This document shows positions 43,778-53,013 of a stretch of DNA of 58,604 nucleotides, one piece after another; the first letter of the stretch is position 1, and each line of letters starts with the position of its first letter. The stretch is from an uncultured Cellulophaga sp. (lineage in GTDB: Bacteria; Bacteroidota; Bacteroidia; Flavobacteriales; Flavobacteriaceae): contig CANLIE010000018.1 in assembly GCA_947491225.1 (NCBI GenBank), forward strand, positions 1-58,604, written 5' to 3'. The translations under genes and the position numbers were made by a program. Under the pieces are notes generated by a model. That model did not search any database. It had not been told where the DNA came from and saw only the letters and a list, made by a program, of their open reading frames with translations.

Positions 43778-44341
43778 TTACACTTCATTATACCTAAAAC
43801 AATCCATTTCATGGTCATTTACCATTCCTGTAGCTTGCATATACGCGTAAACCACTGTACTACCTACAAATTTGAAACCTCTTTTTTTAAGATCTTTACT
43901 AATAGCATCAGATAAAGCTGTATTACCAGGGGCATCTTTATAATTTTTTAGTTTATTTTTTATAGGAGTATCATTTACAAAACCCCATATATAATCACTA
44001 AAACTACCAAACTCTTCTTGTACTTTTATAAAAGCTATGGCATTGGATACGGTTGCATTTACCTTTAGTTTATTCCTAATAATACCAGTATTTTGCAATA
44101 AATCATCAATTTTACTTTGATCATATTTTGCAATCTTTTTATAATTAAAATCATCAAAAGCTTTCCTAAAATTTTCACGTTTACGAAGTACAGTTATCCA
44201 ACTTAATCCCGCTTGAAAAGTTTCAAGTATTAAAAATTCAAACAACTCATCATCATTTTTTACAGGAACACCCCATTCTTTATCGTGATAAGCTTCATAT
44301 AAATCATCACCAACACACCAACCACATCTGTGTTTTTCCAT
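43778..44341 (-). CDS. tag: DNA-3-methyladenine glycosylase I
   Basis: 187 residues. HRCGWCVGDDLYEAYHDKEW starts the family; its Cys with C-terminal His and Cys (NDHEMDCFRY) form the zinc-binding snap. The catalytic region is LFEFLILETFQAGLSWITVL. It removes 3-methyladenine from DNA. The length is standard. Confidence 0.94.
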   Translation of the reverse strand: MEKHRCGWCVGDDLYEAYHDKEWGVPVKNDDELFEFLILETFQAGLSWITVLRKRENFRKAFDDFNYKKIAKYDQSKIDDLLQNTGIIRNKLKVNATVSNAIAFIKVQEEFGSFSDYIWGFVNDTPIKNKLKNYKDAPGNTALSDAISKDLKKRGFKFVGSTVVYAYMQATGMVNDHEMDCFRYNEV

Positions 44342-44397
44342 ATACTAATTTTTCCAAATCAAAGATATGTAAGTTTCTATAAAAAATTACTACCAAT

Positions 44398-44441
44398 CTG
44401 ACATATATCAGCTTTCATTAAAAGTTGATATCCTATTTTTG
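44398..44441 (+). promoter_or_regulatory. CRP/FNR-type site and -7 element of the thioredoxin-like gene
   Basis: CTGACATATATCAG (44398-44411), a 22-nt spacer, then TATTTTTG (44434-44441), an exact -7 element. The site centre would be near -41. It is the third member of the set at 17782 and 28402. Confidence 0.65.
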
Positions 44442-44464
44442 ATTTAAAATAAAGGTCATATCAT

Positions 44465-45088
44465 ATGCATACAACAATAGAAAACAATGTAAAAGAAATA
44501 GTAGAAAAAGCAATAACCTCAGCAATGACGTATGAAGAATATAGAGACTTAATGAGAACTTTAGTTGCAGAAAACAAATCTACTGGAGTAGAGCAATCTG
44601 ACACTTTGGTAAATTACACAATGTTAAATGACAAGCGTATGAAACGCTTAGACAAAACAGTAAAAATTGATACTGAGTCTGCAGAAAAAATAAAACAAGT
44701 TGATACCAAAATAACTTGGTTGATTTTAACTGAAAGTTGGTGTGGGGACGCTGCACAAACAATGCCTGCAATACAAAAAGTTTCAGCACAAAATAAAAAC
44801 ATTATTGTAAAGATTGTTCTGCGTGATGAGAATTTAGAATTGATGAATAATTTTCTATATAACAACACGCTATCCATACCAAGACTTATTGCCGTAAATA
44901 ACGACACGCAAGAAATTATGGGAGATTGGGGGCCAAGACCTAGTAAACTAACAAAAATTGTTGAAGCTTATAAAGCTGAGCACGGCTCCTTGTCAGCAGA
45001 ATTTAAAGAAGAATTACAAGTTTGGTATAACAAAGACAAAGGACAAAACACCATAAAGGATCTTATGCAATTACTTCCCTTGAAATAG
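44465..45088 (+). CDS. Thioredoxin-fold protein with a single active-site Cys
   Basis: 207 residues, no signal peptide. A helical N-terminus (~1-70) is followed by a thioredoxin fold: TWLILTESWCGDAAQTMPAI around residue 95. The motif is WCGDA, so the second Cys of CxxC is missing, as in a known flavobacterial group annotated 'thioredoxin family protein'. LSIPRLIAVNND supplies the cis-Pro. It may act as a monothiol redox or peroxide protein. It overlaps the convergent TonB-like gene by 18 bp. Confidence 0.82.
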   Translation: MHTTIENNVKEIVEKAITSAMTYEEYRDLMRTLVAENKSTGVEQSDTLVNYTMLNDKRMKRLDKTVKIDTESAEKIKQVDTKITWLILTESWCGDAAQTMPAIQKVSAQNKNIIVKIVLRDENLELMNNFLYNNTLSIPRLIAVNNDTQEIMGDWGPRPSKLTKIVEAYKAEHGSLSAEFKEELQVWYNKDKGQNTIKDLMQLLPLK

Positions 45089-45793
45089 ATAGGTAATTGT
45101 ACCCTTTTGATTTAATTTTTGAGAATTATTAAACTTAGATTTTAACGCATATTCAATAGCATTGTCTACTAAACAACCATTGTTTGTGTTAGAGCTTTTT
45201 TTATTGAATTCTGCGTCTGTTACATTACCAAAATTATCCACTACTATATTTATCACTACTCTACCACCTTCTATACAGGTGTATGTTGGTGGTGGTAAAT
45301 CATAAGCATTTCTCTTAATTAAAGAATAAGAAATAGAAGCGTTTCTTTTTGTTGTATTTTGGGAAACTGGGTCTTTTTTTGCATATTTTTCTCCTAATTT
45401 TTGTTTAGCTTCTTGTCTTTTTTTAGCTAATTCTTTTAAACTAGCCGCATAGCCACTTTCAGAACTTAGAGTTTCAGAATCAGGAGAACTCTCTTTATTA
45501 GACTTTGCCTCTTGGATTAATTCATCTAACGTCTTTAAAGGTTCTGGATTGCCATAAGTTGGTTTAGACGTTTCATTATATGCTAAGTGGCTTTTTATTT
45601 TTTCTTGAGGTGATGCTTCTTTCTCTTCTTTCTGCATTTCTTCTTCAACCTCTTCTTCTAGCATAGCCATTTCCACAACATACTCGTCTTGCTCTTTCTT
45701 TGCCCCTAAATGAATGTTAAAAAGAAACAACACTACAATTGACATTGAAAAGAAAGTTATTAAAAACGATAATGAACGACTATCTTTAAACAT
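45071..45793 (-). CDS. TonB-like energy-transducing protein
   Basis: About 240 residues when started at MFKDSRSLSFLITFF. The longer frame to 45916 overlaps truB and adds 41 unlike residues, so I reject it. One membrane anchor (~8-28), a long Glu/Lys-rich coiled or extended linker (~35-140), then a small C-terminal TonB-like domain (GGRVVINIVVDNFGNVTDAEF). It may link inner-membrane energy to an outer-membrane receptor. It could be structural rather than a true TonB, since the linker lacks Pro-Lys repeats. Confidence 0.72.
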   Translation of the reverse strand: MFKDSRSLSFLITFFSMSIVVLFLFNIHLGAKKEQDEYVVEMAMLEEEVEEEMQKEEKEASPQEKIKSHLAYNETSKPTYGNPEPLKTLDELIQEAKSNKESSPDSETLSSESGYAASLKELAKKRQEAKQKLGEKYAKKDPVSQNTTKRNASISYSLIKRNAYDLPPPTYTCIEGGRVVINIVVDNFGNVTDAEFNKKSSNTNNGCLVDNAIEYALKSKFNNSQKLNQKGTITYLFQGK

Positions 45794-45851
45794 AATGATA
45801 TAACCGTTTTTTTGTGAAATTATTTTAAAGTTTCTCCTAAAATTAAACCTT

Positions 45852-46565
45852 TTAGTTGTTTTTTGGTTTTTCCATACCAAGCACATTTGTGTGAAAATCA
45901 GCAGGACTAACTGCATTATCTACGTTAAAATCACCTATTTTGGTTCTTCTTAAAGAAGACAAATGCCCACCACTTTTTAATACTTTTCCAAAATCGTTAG
46001 CCAAAGAACGTATATAAGTTCCTTTACTACAGACGACCCTAAAATCTAAAGTAGGCAAATTTATATTGGTTATTTCAAACTCAGATATTTCAATCTCTCT
46101 GGATTTTACTTCTACTACTTTGCCTTCTCTAGCATATTCATACAAACGTTTACCATCTTTTTTTAATGCAGAAAAAACTGGTGGCACCTGTTGTATTTTT
46201 CCAATGAATGCAGTAGTTGCTGCTTGTATTTGTTCTTTGGTAATATGATCTATGGGGAAAATTTCATCTATCTCTGTTTCCAAATCATAAGATGGTGTTG
46301 TTCCTCCTAAGGTTATTGTACCTATATATTCTTTTACTTGTCCTTGCAAAATTGGTATTTTTTTAGTGAACTTACCAGTACAAATAATCAATAACCCTGT
46401 AGCCAATGGATCTAATGTTCCTGCATGTCCAATTTTAATCTTCTTTAAATCGAACTTTCTTCTAATCCCCCACTTTAATGCATTAACCGCCTGAAAAGAT
46501 GACCATTTTAATGGCTTATCTATTAATAGTATTTGACCTTCTAAAAATTCTTCTTTGGTTTTCAC
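45852..46565 (-). CDS. truB: tRNA pseudouridine-55 synthase
   Basis: 237 residues. ILLIDKPLKWSSFQAVNALK begins the family. GHAGTLDPLATGLLIICTGK holds the catalytic Asp. KGTYIRSLANDFGKVL is the C-terminal substrate motif. It makes pseudouridine 55 in the T-loop of tRNAs. It lies in the ftsX-DUF3098-uppP-truB block typical of Bacteroidota. Confidence 0.94.
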   Translation of the reverse strand: MKTKEEFLEGQILLIDKPLKWSSFQAVNALKWGIRRKFDLKKIKIGHAGTLDPLATGLLIICTGKFTKKIPILQGQVKEYIGTITLGGTTPSYDLETEIDEIFPIDHITKEQIQAATTAFIGKIQQVPPVFSALKKDGKRLYEYAREGKVVEVKSREIEISEFEITNINLPTLDFRVVCSKGTYIRSLANDFGKVLKSGGHLSSLRRTKIGDFNVDNAVSPADFHTNVLGMEKPKNN

Positions 46566-46611
46566 GGCTGTAATGACTTTAACTAAATAAAGCTTTCCTT
46601 CTTAAAATGTT

Positions 46612-47406
46612 TTAGGCAAGGAAACTATACCCAATTGCAATTAAACCTACTATTAAACAATAGATTGCAAAATAAGAAAGCTTACTCTTTTTAACCAACT
46701 TTATCATCCAGGTACAAGCAACAAGACCTGCTAAAAAGGCGGCAATAAAACCTGCTCCCATAGCAACAGCTTGGTTACTCTCAAATGCAAGATTACCACT
46801 TAACACATCTTTTCCAATTTTTCCAAAAATTAATGGTACAACCATTAAAAAAGAAAAACGTGCTGCTTTTGTCTTATCTATACCTAAAAGTACTGAAGTA
46901 GAAATAGTAGCACCACTTCTAGAAATTCCAGGCAACATAGCAATAGCTTGTGATATGCCTATAATAAGCGCACTCCCAAAATTTACTTTCTTGCTAGTAT
47001 TCTCAGCTTTATCTGCAAAATAAAGTAATACTGCGGTTACCAAAAGCATTAGTCCAACAAATTGAATATTTCCATTAAAAAAGGCTTCTAATTGTTCTTC
47101 AAAAAAGAGACCTATTAAAACCGCAGGCAACATTGATATAATTATTTTTAAAGAAAATTGTGTTTCTTCATTCCATTTAAACTGAAACAAACCTTGTAAA
47201 ATTTCTAGTACATCTTTTCTAAATACAGCAAGTGTACTTAATGCTGTTGCAAAATGTAGTACTACCGTAAATAATAAACTCTCTTCTGGAATAGAATTAT
47301 CTCCTAAAATTGCTTTTCCTAATTCTAAATGACCACTAGAAGATACTGGCAAAAATTCTGTTAATCCTTGTATAATACCAAGAACAATTGCATCAAAAGT
47401 TTCCAA
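46612..47406 (-). CDS. uppP: Undecaprenyl-diphosphatase
   Basis: 264 residues, about eight membrane helices. GLTEFLPVSSSGHLELG and LPGISRSGATIS are the paired active-site motifs of UppP/BacA. It recycles undecaprenyl diphosphate for peptidoglycan and surface polysaccharide synthesis. It follows the DUF3098 gene by one base. Confidence 0.95.
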   Translation of the reverse strand: METFDAIVLGIIQGLTEFLPVSSSGHLELGKAILGDNSIPEESLLFTVVLHFATALSTLAVFRKDVLEILQGLFQFKWNEETQFSLKIIISMLPAVLIGLFFEEQLEAFFNGNIQFVGLMLLVTAVLLYFADKAENTSKKVNFGSALIIGISQAIAMLPGISRSGATISTSVLLGIDKTKAARFSFLMVVPLIFGKIGKDVLSGNLAFESNQAVAMGAGFIAAFLAGLVACTWMIKLVKKSKLSYFAIYCLIVGLIAIGYSFLA

Positions 47407-47407
47407 A

Positions 47408-47674
47408 TTATTTTTTCTTCTTATGTGGATTCAACAAAATAGCATAAACCTCAATTCCCAAACCTAATAAAACTAAAGTTGGTGCTAAGCGTATTCTTCT
47501 AAAATTATAAATTTCTTCATTAAAAACATTTGGGTTGTCACTACCACCACCACTCATTAAGATAAAACCCAAGGCAATACAGACAATGCCGATAAACATA
47601 AATACGTAATTCTTTTTCTGAAAAATAAATTCTGGCTTAGAATTCTCTTCTGTATTAATATTATTTTTTTTCAT
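47408..47674 (-). CDS. DUF3098 small membrane protein
   Basis: 88 residues with two membrane helices (VFMFIGIVCIALGFILMSGG and LVLLGLGIEVYAILL). The stretch GSDNPNVFNEEIYNFRRIRL between them is the DUF3098 hallmark. It is always found between ftsX and uppP in Bacteroidota, which suggests a cell-envelope role. The function is not known. Confidence 0.9.
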   Translation of the reverse strand: MKKNNINTEENSKPEFIFQKKNYVFMFIGIVCIALGFILMSGGGSDNPNVFNEEIYNFRRIRLAPTLVLLGLGIEVYAILLNPHKKKK

Positions 47675-47734
47675 TTTTATATCTATACTATTTGTTAACG
47701 GTTTACCCTGCTTTAAATTTTATATGCTGCAAAT

Positions 47735-48613
47735 TTAATAATATAAATCATCTGTTCTAAGGTTTAAAAAACGTTGTGTTGCCATATACGTACTTACAAA
47801 CGAAATTATTACGCCTAAAACAAAAATTCCAGCAAATAAAAGCCCTAAAACTACTGGGTCTTTAAAAAGTGTTAATTCAGGAAAATTATCATTCACATAA
47901 TAAATGGTAACTGCTAAACCAATCATTGCTAATAAAGCTCCCAATATTCCTAATTTAATGTTAGTCCATATAAATGGTCTACGAATAAATTTTTTTGTAG
48001 CCCCAACCATTTGCATTGTTTTAATTATAAAACGTTTAGAATATACAGAAAGGCGTATAGAACTATTAATTAATAAAAAAGCAATAAACGTGAACACTCC
48101 ACTCGCTACCAATATCCATAAACTAATTCTCTTTACGTTATCATTTAACAAAGATATAAGAGGTTTATCATAACTAACTTCTTCTACATAACCCTTAGCA
48201 GCAATTGTTTTTGCAATTTCTTCAATTTTTTCCAGTGAAACAAAATCTGCCTTTAATTGCACATCTATAGAATTTTTTAAAGGATTATATCCTAAAAATT
48301 CCATAAAATTCTCCCCTATGGTCTCACTGTGCTTTTCAGCAGCTTCTTCTTTAGATACATAGGTAGATAATTTAGCATATTCCGCCATTGCTAGACTTTT
48401 TTGTAATTGGTCTATTTCAACCTGTTTAGCCTCATCCTTTAAAAAAACAGAAATCGTAATCTGTTCTTTAAAATGATTTGCCATTTTTTTAGTGTTTATA
48501 ACCAACAATCCTAATATGCCTAGTAAAAACAAAACCAAGGCAATGCTAAGCACAACTGAAAAATAAGAGGAAATTAATTTCCTTTTTTGATAACGTTCAA
48601 AAGATTTACTCAT
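47735..48613 (-). CDS. ftsX: Cell-division ABC permease-like protein FtsX
   Basis: About 292 residues from MSKSFERYQKRKLISSYFSV. The four extra residues from the upstream ATG are dropped because the family starts here. Four membrane helices with a periplasmic domain after the first (~50-160). LINSSIRLSVYSKRFIIKTM and MVGATKKFIRRPF are typical. With FtsE it activates peptidoglycan hydrolases at the septum; ftsE is not in this window. First gene of the ftsX-DUF3098-uppP-truB unit. Confidence 0.93.
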   Translation of the reverse strand: MSKSFERYQKRKLISSYFSVVLSIALVLFLLGILGLLVINTKKMANHFKEQITISVFLKDEAKQVEIDQLQKSLAMAEYAKLSTYVSKEEAAEKHSETIGENFMEFLGYNPLKNSIDVQLKADFVSLEKIEEIAKTIAAKGYVEEVSYDKPLISLLNDNVKRISLWILVASGVFTFIAFLLINSSIRLSVYSKRFIIKTMQMVGATKKFIRRPFIWTNIKLGILGALLAMIGLAVTIYYVNDNFPELTLFKDPVVLGLLFAGIFVLGVIISFVSTYMATQRFLNLRTDDLYY

Positions 48614-48679
48614 AATTAATAACAATATGTAAAAATAACAAAGTAAATTGAATAATTCATTTACTATTTAAGTAAGCTT

Positions 48680-48856
48680 TACCTGTTGTACATTTTGAGT
48701 CGAATTATTTCCTAAATGTTGGTTCAAGTAATTTTTATCAAATACTGTATAAAGAACTAATTTGAGGGTAAAAATTCTTATTCTCGATACAAATTTCACT
48801 TATTTCTAGCGGAAAATTTACTTGAATTGACAGAATTTCATCAAAATGCAAAATGA
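48680..48856 (+). repeat. Intergenic repeat, copy A
   Basis: A ~177-bp block that matches 54645-54855 at both ends. It starts ACCTGTTGTACATTTTGAG and later reads TTTCACTTATTTCTA, then AATTTACTTGAATTG, then ATCAAAATG. The middle is diverged. The ends carry short inverted CATTTTGA/TCAAAATG sequences. No protein is encoded. It may be a small non-autonomous mobile element or a paralogous RNA. Confidence 0.65.
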
Positions 48857-48913
48857 GTTAAGCTTTACACTTTAACAAATTAGTCCTATTTTTACGAGCA
48901 TTATAACCATTAA

Positions 48914-49768
48914 ATGCTATTAGACTTAAAAATTTCTAGACCAGGCCTGTGGTTCCCTACAATATGGATTTATCTTGTTCCTTTTAGCAACCAAGAAGAT
49001 TTTTGGAAAACAATACCATTTTGGCTAGGGCTAATCTTTGTAACATTTCCGCTGAATTATTTAGTTTATGGACTAAATGATTACAATGACGTTGCTGCTG
49101 ATGCTATAAACACCAGAAAAGGTAATTTTTTATTTGGAGCTAAAGCTAGTAGAGAACAATTAGATTCTGTCTTACTAAAAATTACAATTGTAATCCTCCC
49201 TTTTATCATATTATTTACAATACTATCTGGTCTAAAAATGTTACTGTTATTAATAGTTATGGTCTTAGTTAACATTATATACAATTTTAAACCTTTTAGA
49301 CTTAAAGAACGCCCACCTTTTGAGATACTAATTCAAATAGGGTATGTAGTAACTGCATATTTTGCAACTACACTAAATAATTTAGAAGACCTTCCTTGGC
49401 AAACCTTAATTTATTTATCATTATTTGCATTTCAGGCACATATTGCAGGAGAAATAATGGATATAGAACCTGATTTAAAAGCTGGCAAAAGAACAACAGC
49501 CACAATATTAAAAAGAAAAAAATCTAAGTTGCTAATGCTCTTCTTTTTATTAAGTGAAACCTTTTTGCTTTGGTATTGGTTTAATGATATGGTTTTAGCT
49601 TCTTTTTTATTTGTATTTTCAATTTGGTTAATTTTAGATATTTTCATCTTATTCAAAGACAAACCATATACACTTAAGCAGATGAAACTTTTTGGTTTTG
49701 CCATTAACATATCCGCTATTTTATCAATGATATGGGTATTGTATAGCGGAAAACTGTTACTCACATAG
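48914..49768 (+). CDS. UbiA-family prenyltransferase
   Basis: 284 residues, about eight to nine membrane helices. The first Asp-rich motif is YGLNDYNDVAADAINTRKGN (NDxxDxxxD-like). The second is GEIMDIEPDLKAGKRTTATI. It attaches a prenyl chain to an aromatic or other acceptor, in quinone, carotenoid or related lipid biosynthesis. The acceptor is unknown. It is a single gene, with TATTTTTA as a near -7 element upstream. Confidence 0.85.
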   Translation: MLLDLKISRPGLWFPTIWIYLVPFSNQEDFWKTIPFWLGLIFVTFPLNYLVYGLNDYNDVAADAINTRKGNFLFGAKASREQLDSVLLKITIVILPFIILFTILSGLKMLLLLIVMVLVNIIYNFKPFRLKERPPFEILIQIGYVVTAYFATTLNNLEDLPWQTLIYLSLFAFQAHIAGEIMDIEPDLKAGKRTTATILKRKKSKLLMLFFLLSETFLLWYWFNDMVLASFLFVFSIWLILDIFILFKDKPYTLKQMKLFGFAINISAILSMIWVLYSGKLLLT

Positions 49769-49901
49769 GATTTTTATACCTATACTATAGGTCTCCACTA
49801 ATTTATACCCTTCAATTCAAGGATTAAACTTATTTTTGCGCAAATATTTCACAGAAACTCTAAAGTCTTAAAAAGCTTATAGGTGTATTGAAACAACACA
49901 T

Positions 49902-52901
49902 ATGAATTACGATTTTAAAACAATTGAAGCCAAATGGCAAAAATACTGGGCAGAAAACCAAACATTTAAAGCATCCTCCCCTGACCCCTCTAAAGAAGGA
50001 GAGAATATAAAACCAAAATTTTATGTTTTAGATATGTTCCCTTATCCTTCTGGGGCTGGCTTACATGTTGGTCATCCGCTTGGGTACATTGCCAGTGATA
50101 TTTATGCCCGTTACAAAAGGCACCAAGGCTTTAATGTTTTACACCCTATGGGGTATGATTCTTTTGGTTTACCTGCGGAACAATACGCTATACAAACCGG
50201 ACAACACCCAGCAATTACGACCAAAACAAACATAAACAGATACAGAGAACAACTAGACAAAATTGGTTTTTCTTTTGATTGGAGTCGTGAGGTACGTACC
50301 TCTAATCCTGATTATTACAAATGGACGCAGTGGATTTTTATTCAATTGTTTAATTCTTGGTATAATAATGACACTAATAAGGCTGAAGATATTTCTACTT
50401 TAATTGCTTTATTTGAGAAAGAAGGAAACGCTAACGTAAATGCGGTTTCTGATGAAGACATACTTGTTTTTACTGCTGATGAATGGAGCGCATTTGACAC
50501 TAAAAAGCAACAAGAATTACTACTACAATACAGACTAACTTACTTGGCGGAAACCGAAGTAAACTGGTGCCCGGCTTTAGGTACTGTATTGGCTAATGAT
50601 GAGATTATAAATGGTGTATCAGAACGTGGTGGACATTCTGTTATTCGTAAAAAAATGACACAATGGAGTATGCGTATTTCTGCGTATGCTCAACGTTTAT
50701 TAGATGATTTAAACACAATAGACTGGCCACAACCTTTAAAAGATTCACAAACCAACTGGATTGGGAGAAGTCAAGGCGCATCAGTTACATTTAATGTCAT
50801 TGCGAGCGAAGCGAAGCAATCTCATCAAATAGACGTTTTTACCACAAGACCAGATACTATTTTTGGTGTTAGCTTTATGACTTTAGCTCCGGAACACGAG
50901 CTAGTAGCAACTATTACTACTCCAGAGCAAAAACAAGAAGTAGAAGCCTACATACAAGCCACTGCAAAACGTAGTGAGCGCGAGCGTATGGCAGATGTTA
51001 AAACTATTTCTGGTGCATTTACTGGTGCGTATGCAGAACACCCTTTTACAAAAGAACCTATTCCTATTTGGATTGGCGACTATGTATTGGCAGGTTATGG
51101 CACAGGCGCTGTAATGTCCGTTCCTTGTGGTGATCAAAGAGATTACGACTTTGCAAAGCATTTTAATATTCCCATTCCTAATATTTTTGAAGGCGTAGAT
51201 ATTTCTGAAGAAGCTTTTGCAGATAAAGATAAAACAGTGATTGCAAATTCTGATTTCTTAAACGGATTACCATATAAGAAAGCAATGAAACTTGCCATCT
51301 ACGAGCTAGAAAAAATAGGACACGGTAAAGGAAAAATTAACTACCGCTTACGCGATGCTGTTTTTAGCAGACAACGTTACTGGGGAGAACCTTTTCCTGT
51401 GTATTATGTAGACGGAATGCCACAAATGATAGATGCCAAGCATTTACCTATTACACTACCAGAAGTTGAAAAATATTTACCAACCGAAACTGGCGAGCCA
51501 CCACTAGGTAACGCTAACGTTTGGGCTTGGTGCACTAAAGAAAATAAAGTTGTAGACAATAGTGAAATAAACAATGAGACTGTATTTCCGTTAGAGTTAA
51601 ACACAATGCCAGGTTGGGCAGGTAGTAGTTTTTACTTTAACCGCTATATGGATCCTAATAATACAGATGCCATATTTTCTGATGATGCCATAAACTACTG
51701 GCAAGATGTAGATTTATACATTGGTGGTAGCGAGCACGCTACCGGACACTTATTATATGCACGTTTTTGGCAAAAATTCTTGTTTGATAAAGGTGTAGTT
51801 CCTAAAAATGAGTTTGCTAAAAAACTGATTAACCAAGGAATGATTACGGGTACAAGTGCTTTTGTTTATCGATTAGTTTTAACAGGTAACTTTGGGAAAA
51901 ATCAAGAAGTTGAAACTTTTCATTCTGAATTTTATGTTTCTAAAGGATATACTGATTTAGTTTTAACCGATGGAAATGTTGTTAAAAAATTAAAAAAACA
52001 GATAGGAGAACTTTACAATGATGAAAAGTTTAGTAAAGATTCTATATTAGGTGTTGCACAAATTCACGCTGATGTTTCTTTTGTAAATGCCTCTGATGAA
52101 TTGGATATTGAAGCCTTTAAAAACTGGAGACCAGAATACAAAAACGCTATTTTTATTGGTGAAAACGGTGAAGTTATTGATGGTGACAACGACAAATACA
52201 TTGTTGGTCGTGAGGTAGAAAAAATGTCTAAATCTAAATACAATGTGGTGAGTCCAGATAGTATTTGTGAGGAATATGGCGCAGATAGTTTGCGTTTGTA
52301 CGAGATGTTTTTAGGCCCACTAGAGCAATCTAAACCTTGGAACACTGCTGGTATTACAGGTACACACGGTTTCTTAAAAAAATTATGGCGTTTATATCTA
52401 GATGATGACGGTGCTAAATTTACAGAGGCCGCACCAACTAAAGACAACTTAAAAACACTACACAAAACCATTAAAAAGGTTGCAGAAGACATAGAGAACT
52501 TCTCTTTTAATACATCTGTATCTACGTTTATGATTTGCGTAAACGAGTTGTCTACGCAAAAATGTACTAGCAAAGAAATTTTAGAAGCCTTAGCTATTTT
52601 AGTTTCTCCGTATGCACCACATATAGCAGAAGAATTATGGCAACAATTAGGACATACAACTTCTATAGCTACAGCTCCTTTTCCAAAGTTTGATGCATCA
52701 CACCTTGTAGAAAGCAGTAAAGAATACCCTGTTTCTTTTAATGGTAAAATGCGTTTTAAACTAGAGTTACCTTTAGACTTATCAAAAGAAGAAATAGAAG
52801 CAACGGTAATGACACATGAAAAAACCATTGCACAATTGCAAGGCAGAGAACCTAAAAAAGTAATTGTTGTTCCTGGTAAAATTATAAATATTGTAGGGTA
52901 A
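49902..52901 (+). CDS. leuS: Leucyl-tRNA synthetase with two repeat-derived insertions
   Basis: 999 residues. The HIGH-type motif is PYPSGAGLHVGHPLGY (~47-62). The CP1 editing domain has VFTTRPDTIFG (~315) and the KMSKS motif is at ~773. The C-terminal anticodon-binding part follows, with Bacteroidota-specific inserts. Two in-frame insertions stand out. SSPDPSKEGEN near residue 25 is encoded by a semi-palindromic CCTCCCC...AAGGAG segment. VIASEAKQSH near residue 300 is encoded by a typical ATTGCGAGCGAAGCGAAGC repeat. Both lie at places where other LeuS proteins have short loops, so function should be kept. The -7 element is TATTTTTG at 49831-49838. Confidence 0.95.
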   Translation: MNYDFKTIEAKWQKYWAENQTFKASSPDPSKEGENIKPKFYVLDMFPYPSGAGLHVGHPLGYIASDIYARYKRHQGFNVLHPMGYDSFGLPAEQYAIQTGQHPAITTKTNINRYREQLDKIGFSFDWSREVRTSNPDYYKWTQWIFIQLFNSWYNNDTNKAEDISTLIALFEKEGNANVNAVSDEDILVFTADEWSAFDTKKQQELLLQYRLTYLAETEVNWCPALGTVLANDEIINGVSERGGHSVIRKKMTQWSMRISAYAQRLLDDLNTIDWPQPLKDSQTNWIGRSQGASVTFNVIASEAKQSHQIDVFTTRPDTIFGVSFMTLAPEHELVATITTPEQKQEVEAYIQATAKRSERERMADVKTISGAFTGAYAEHPFTKEPIPIWIGDYVLAGYGTGAVMSVPCGDQRDYDFAKHFNIPIPNIFEGVDISEEAFADKDKTVIANSDFLNGLPYKKAMKLAIYELEKIGHGKGKINYRLRDAVFSRQRYWGEPFPVYYVDGMPQMIDAKHLPITLPEVEKYLPTETGEPPLGNANVWAWCTKENKVVDNSEINNETVFPLELNTMPGWAGSSFYFNRYMDPNNTDAIFSDDAINYWQDVDLYIGGSEHATGHLLYARFWQKFLFDKGVVPKNEFAKKLINQGMITGTSAFVYRLVLTGNFGKNQEVETFHSEFYVSKGYTDLVLTDGNVVKKLKKQIGELYNDEKFSKDSILGVAQIHADVSFVNASDELDIEAFKNWRPEYKNAIFIGENGEVIDGDNDKYIVGREVEKMSKSKYNVVSPDSICEEYGADSLRLYEMFLGPLEQSKPWNTAGITGTHGFLKKLWRLYLDDDGAKFTEAAPTKDNLKTLHKTIKKVAEDIENFSFNTSVSTFMICVNELSTQKCTSKEILEALAILVSPYAPHIAEELWQQLGHTTSIATAPFPKFDASHLVESSKEYPVSFNGKMRFKLELPLDLSKEEIEATVMTHEKTIAQLQGREPKKVIVVPGKIINIVG
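49972..50007. repeat. Semi-palindromic insert inside leuS (N-terminal part)
   Basis: The segment starts CATCCTCCCCTGACCCCTC and ends AAAGAAGGAGAG, encoding SSPDPSKEGE. It looks like the CCTCCCC...AAGGAGGGG type of dispersed repeat seen inside and between Bacteroidota genes. It is in frame and interrupts the usual short link before the FYVLDMFPYPSG motif. Confidence 0.55.
50795..50823. repeat. REP-like GC-rich repeat inside leuS (editing domain)
   Basis: GTCATTGCGAGCGAAGCGA then AGCAATCTC: a 29-base, clearly more GC-rich stretch. I recognise it as a common dispersed palindromic repeat in many bacterial genomes. It is translated in frame as VIASEAKQS between TFN and the editing motif VFTTRPDT. 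Confidence 0.8.
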
Positions 52902-53013
52902 GATAGTACTTATATTGAGTAATAATAGAAATAAGATTGCTCTGCTATAAATGGAGAGAATCACTAAACCTTGTGACTTTAAACCTGAGCTAAACCAACA
53001 TTGAACACAAATT

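Noticed and set aside
45794-45916. Longer N-terminus for the TonB-like protein
   Set aside because: It would overlap truB and add residues unlike a TonB start. The ATG at 45791-45793 directly precedes the membrane anchor.
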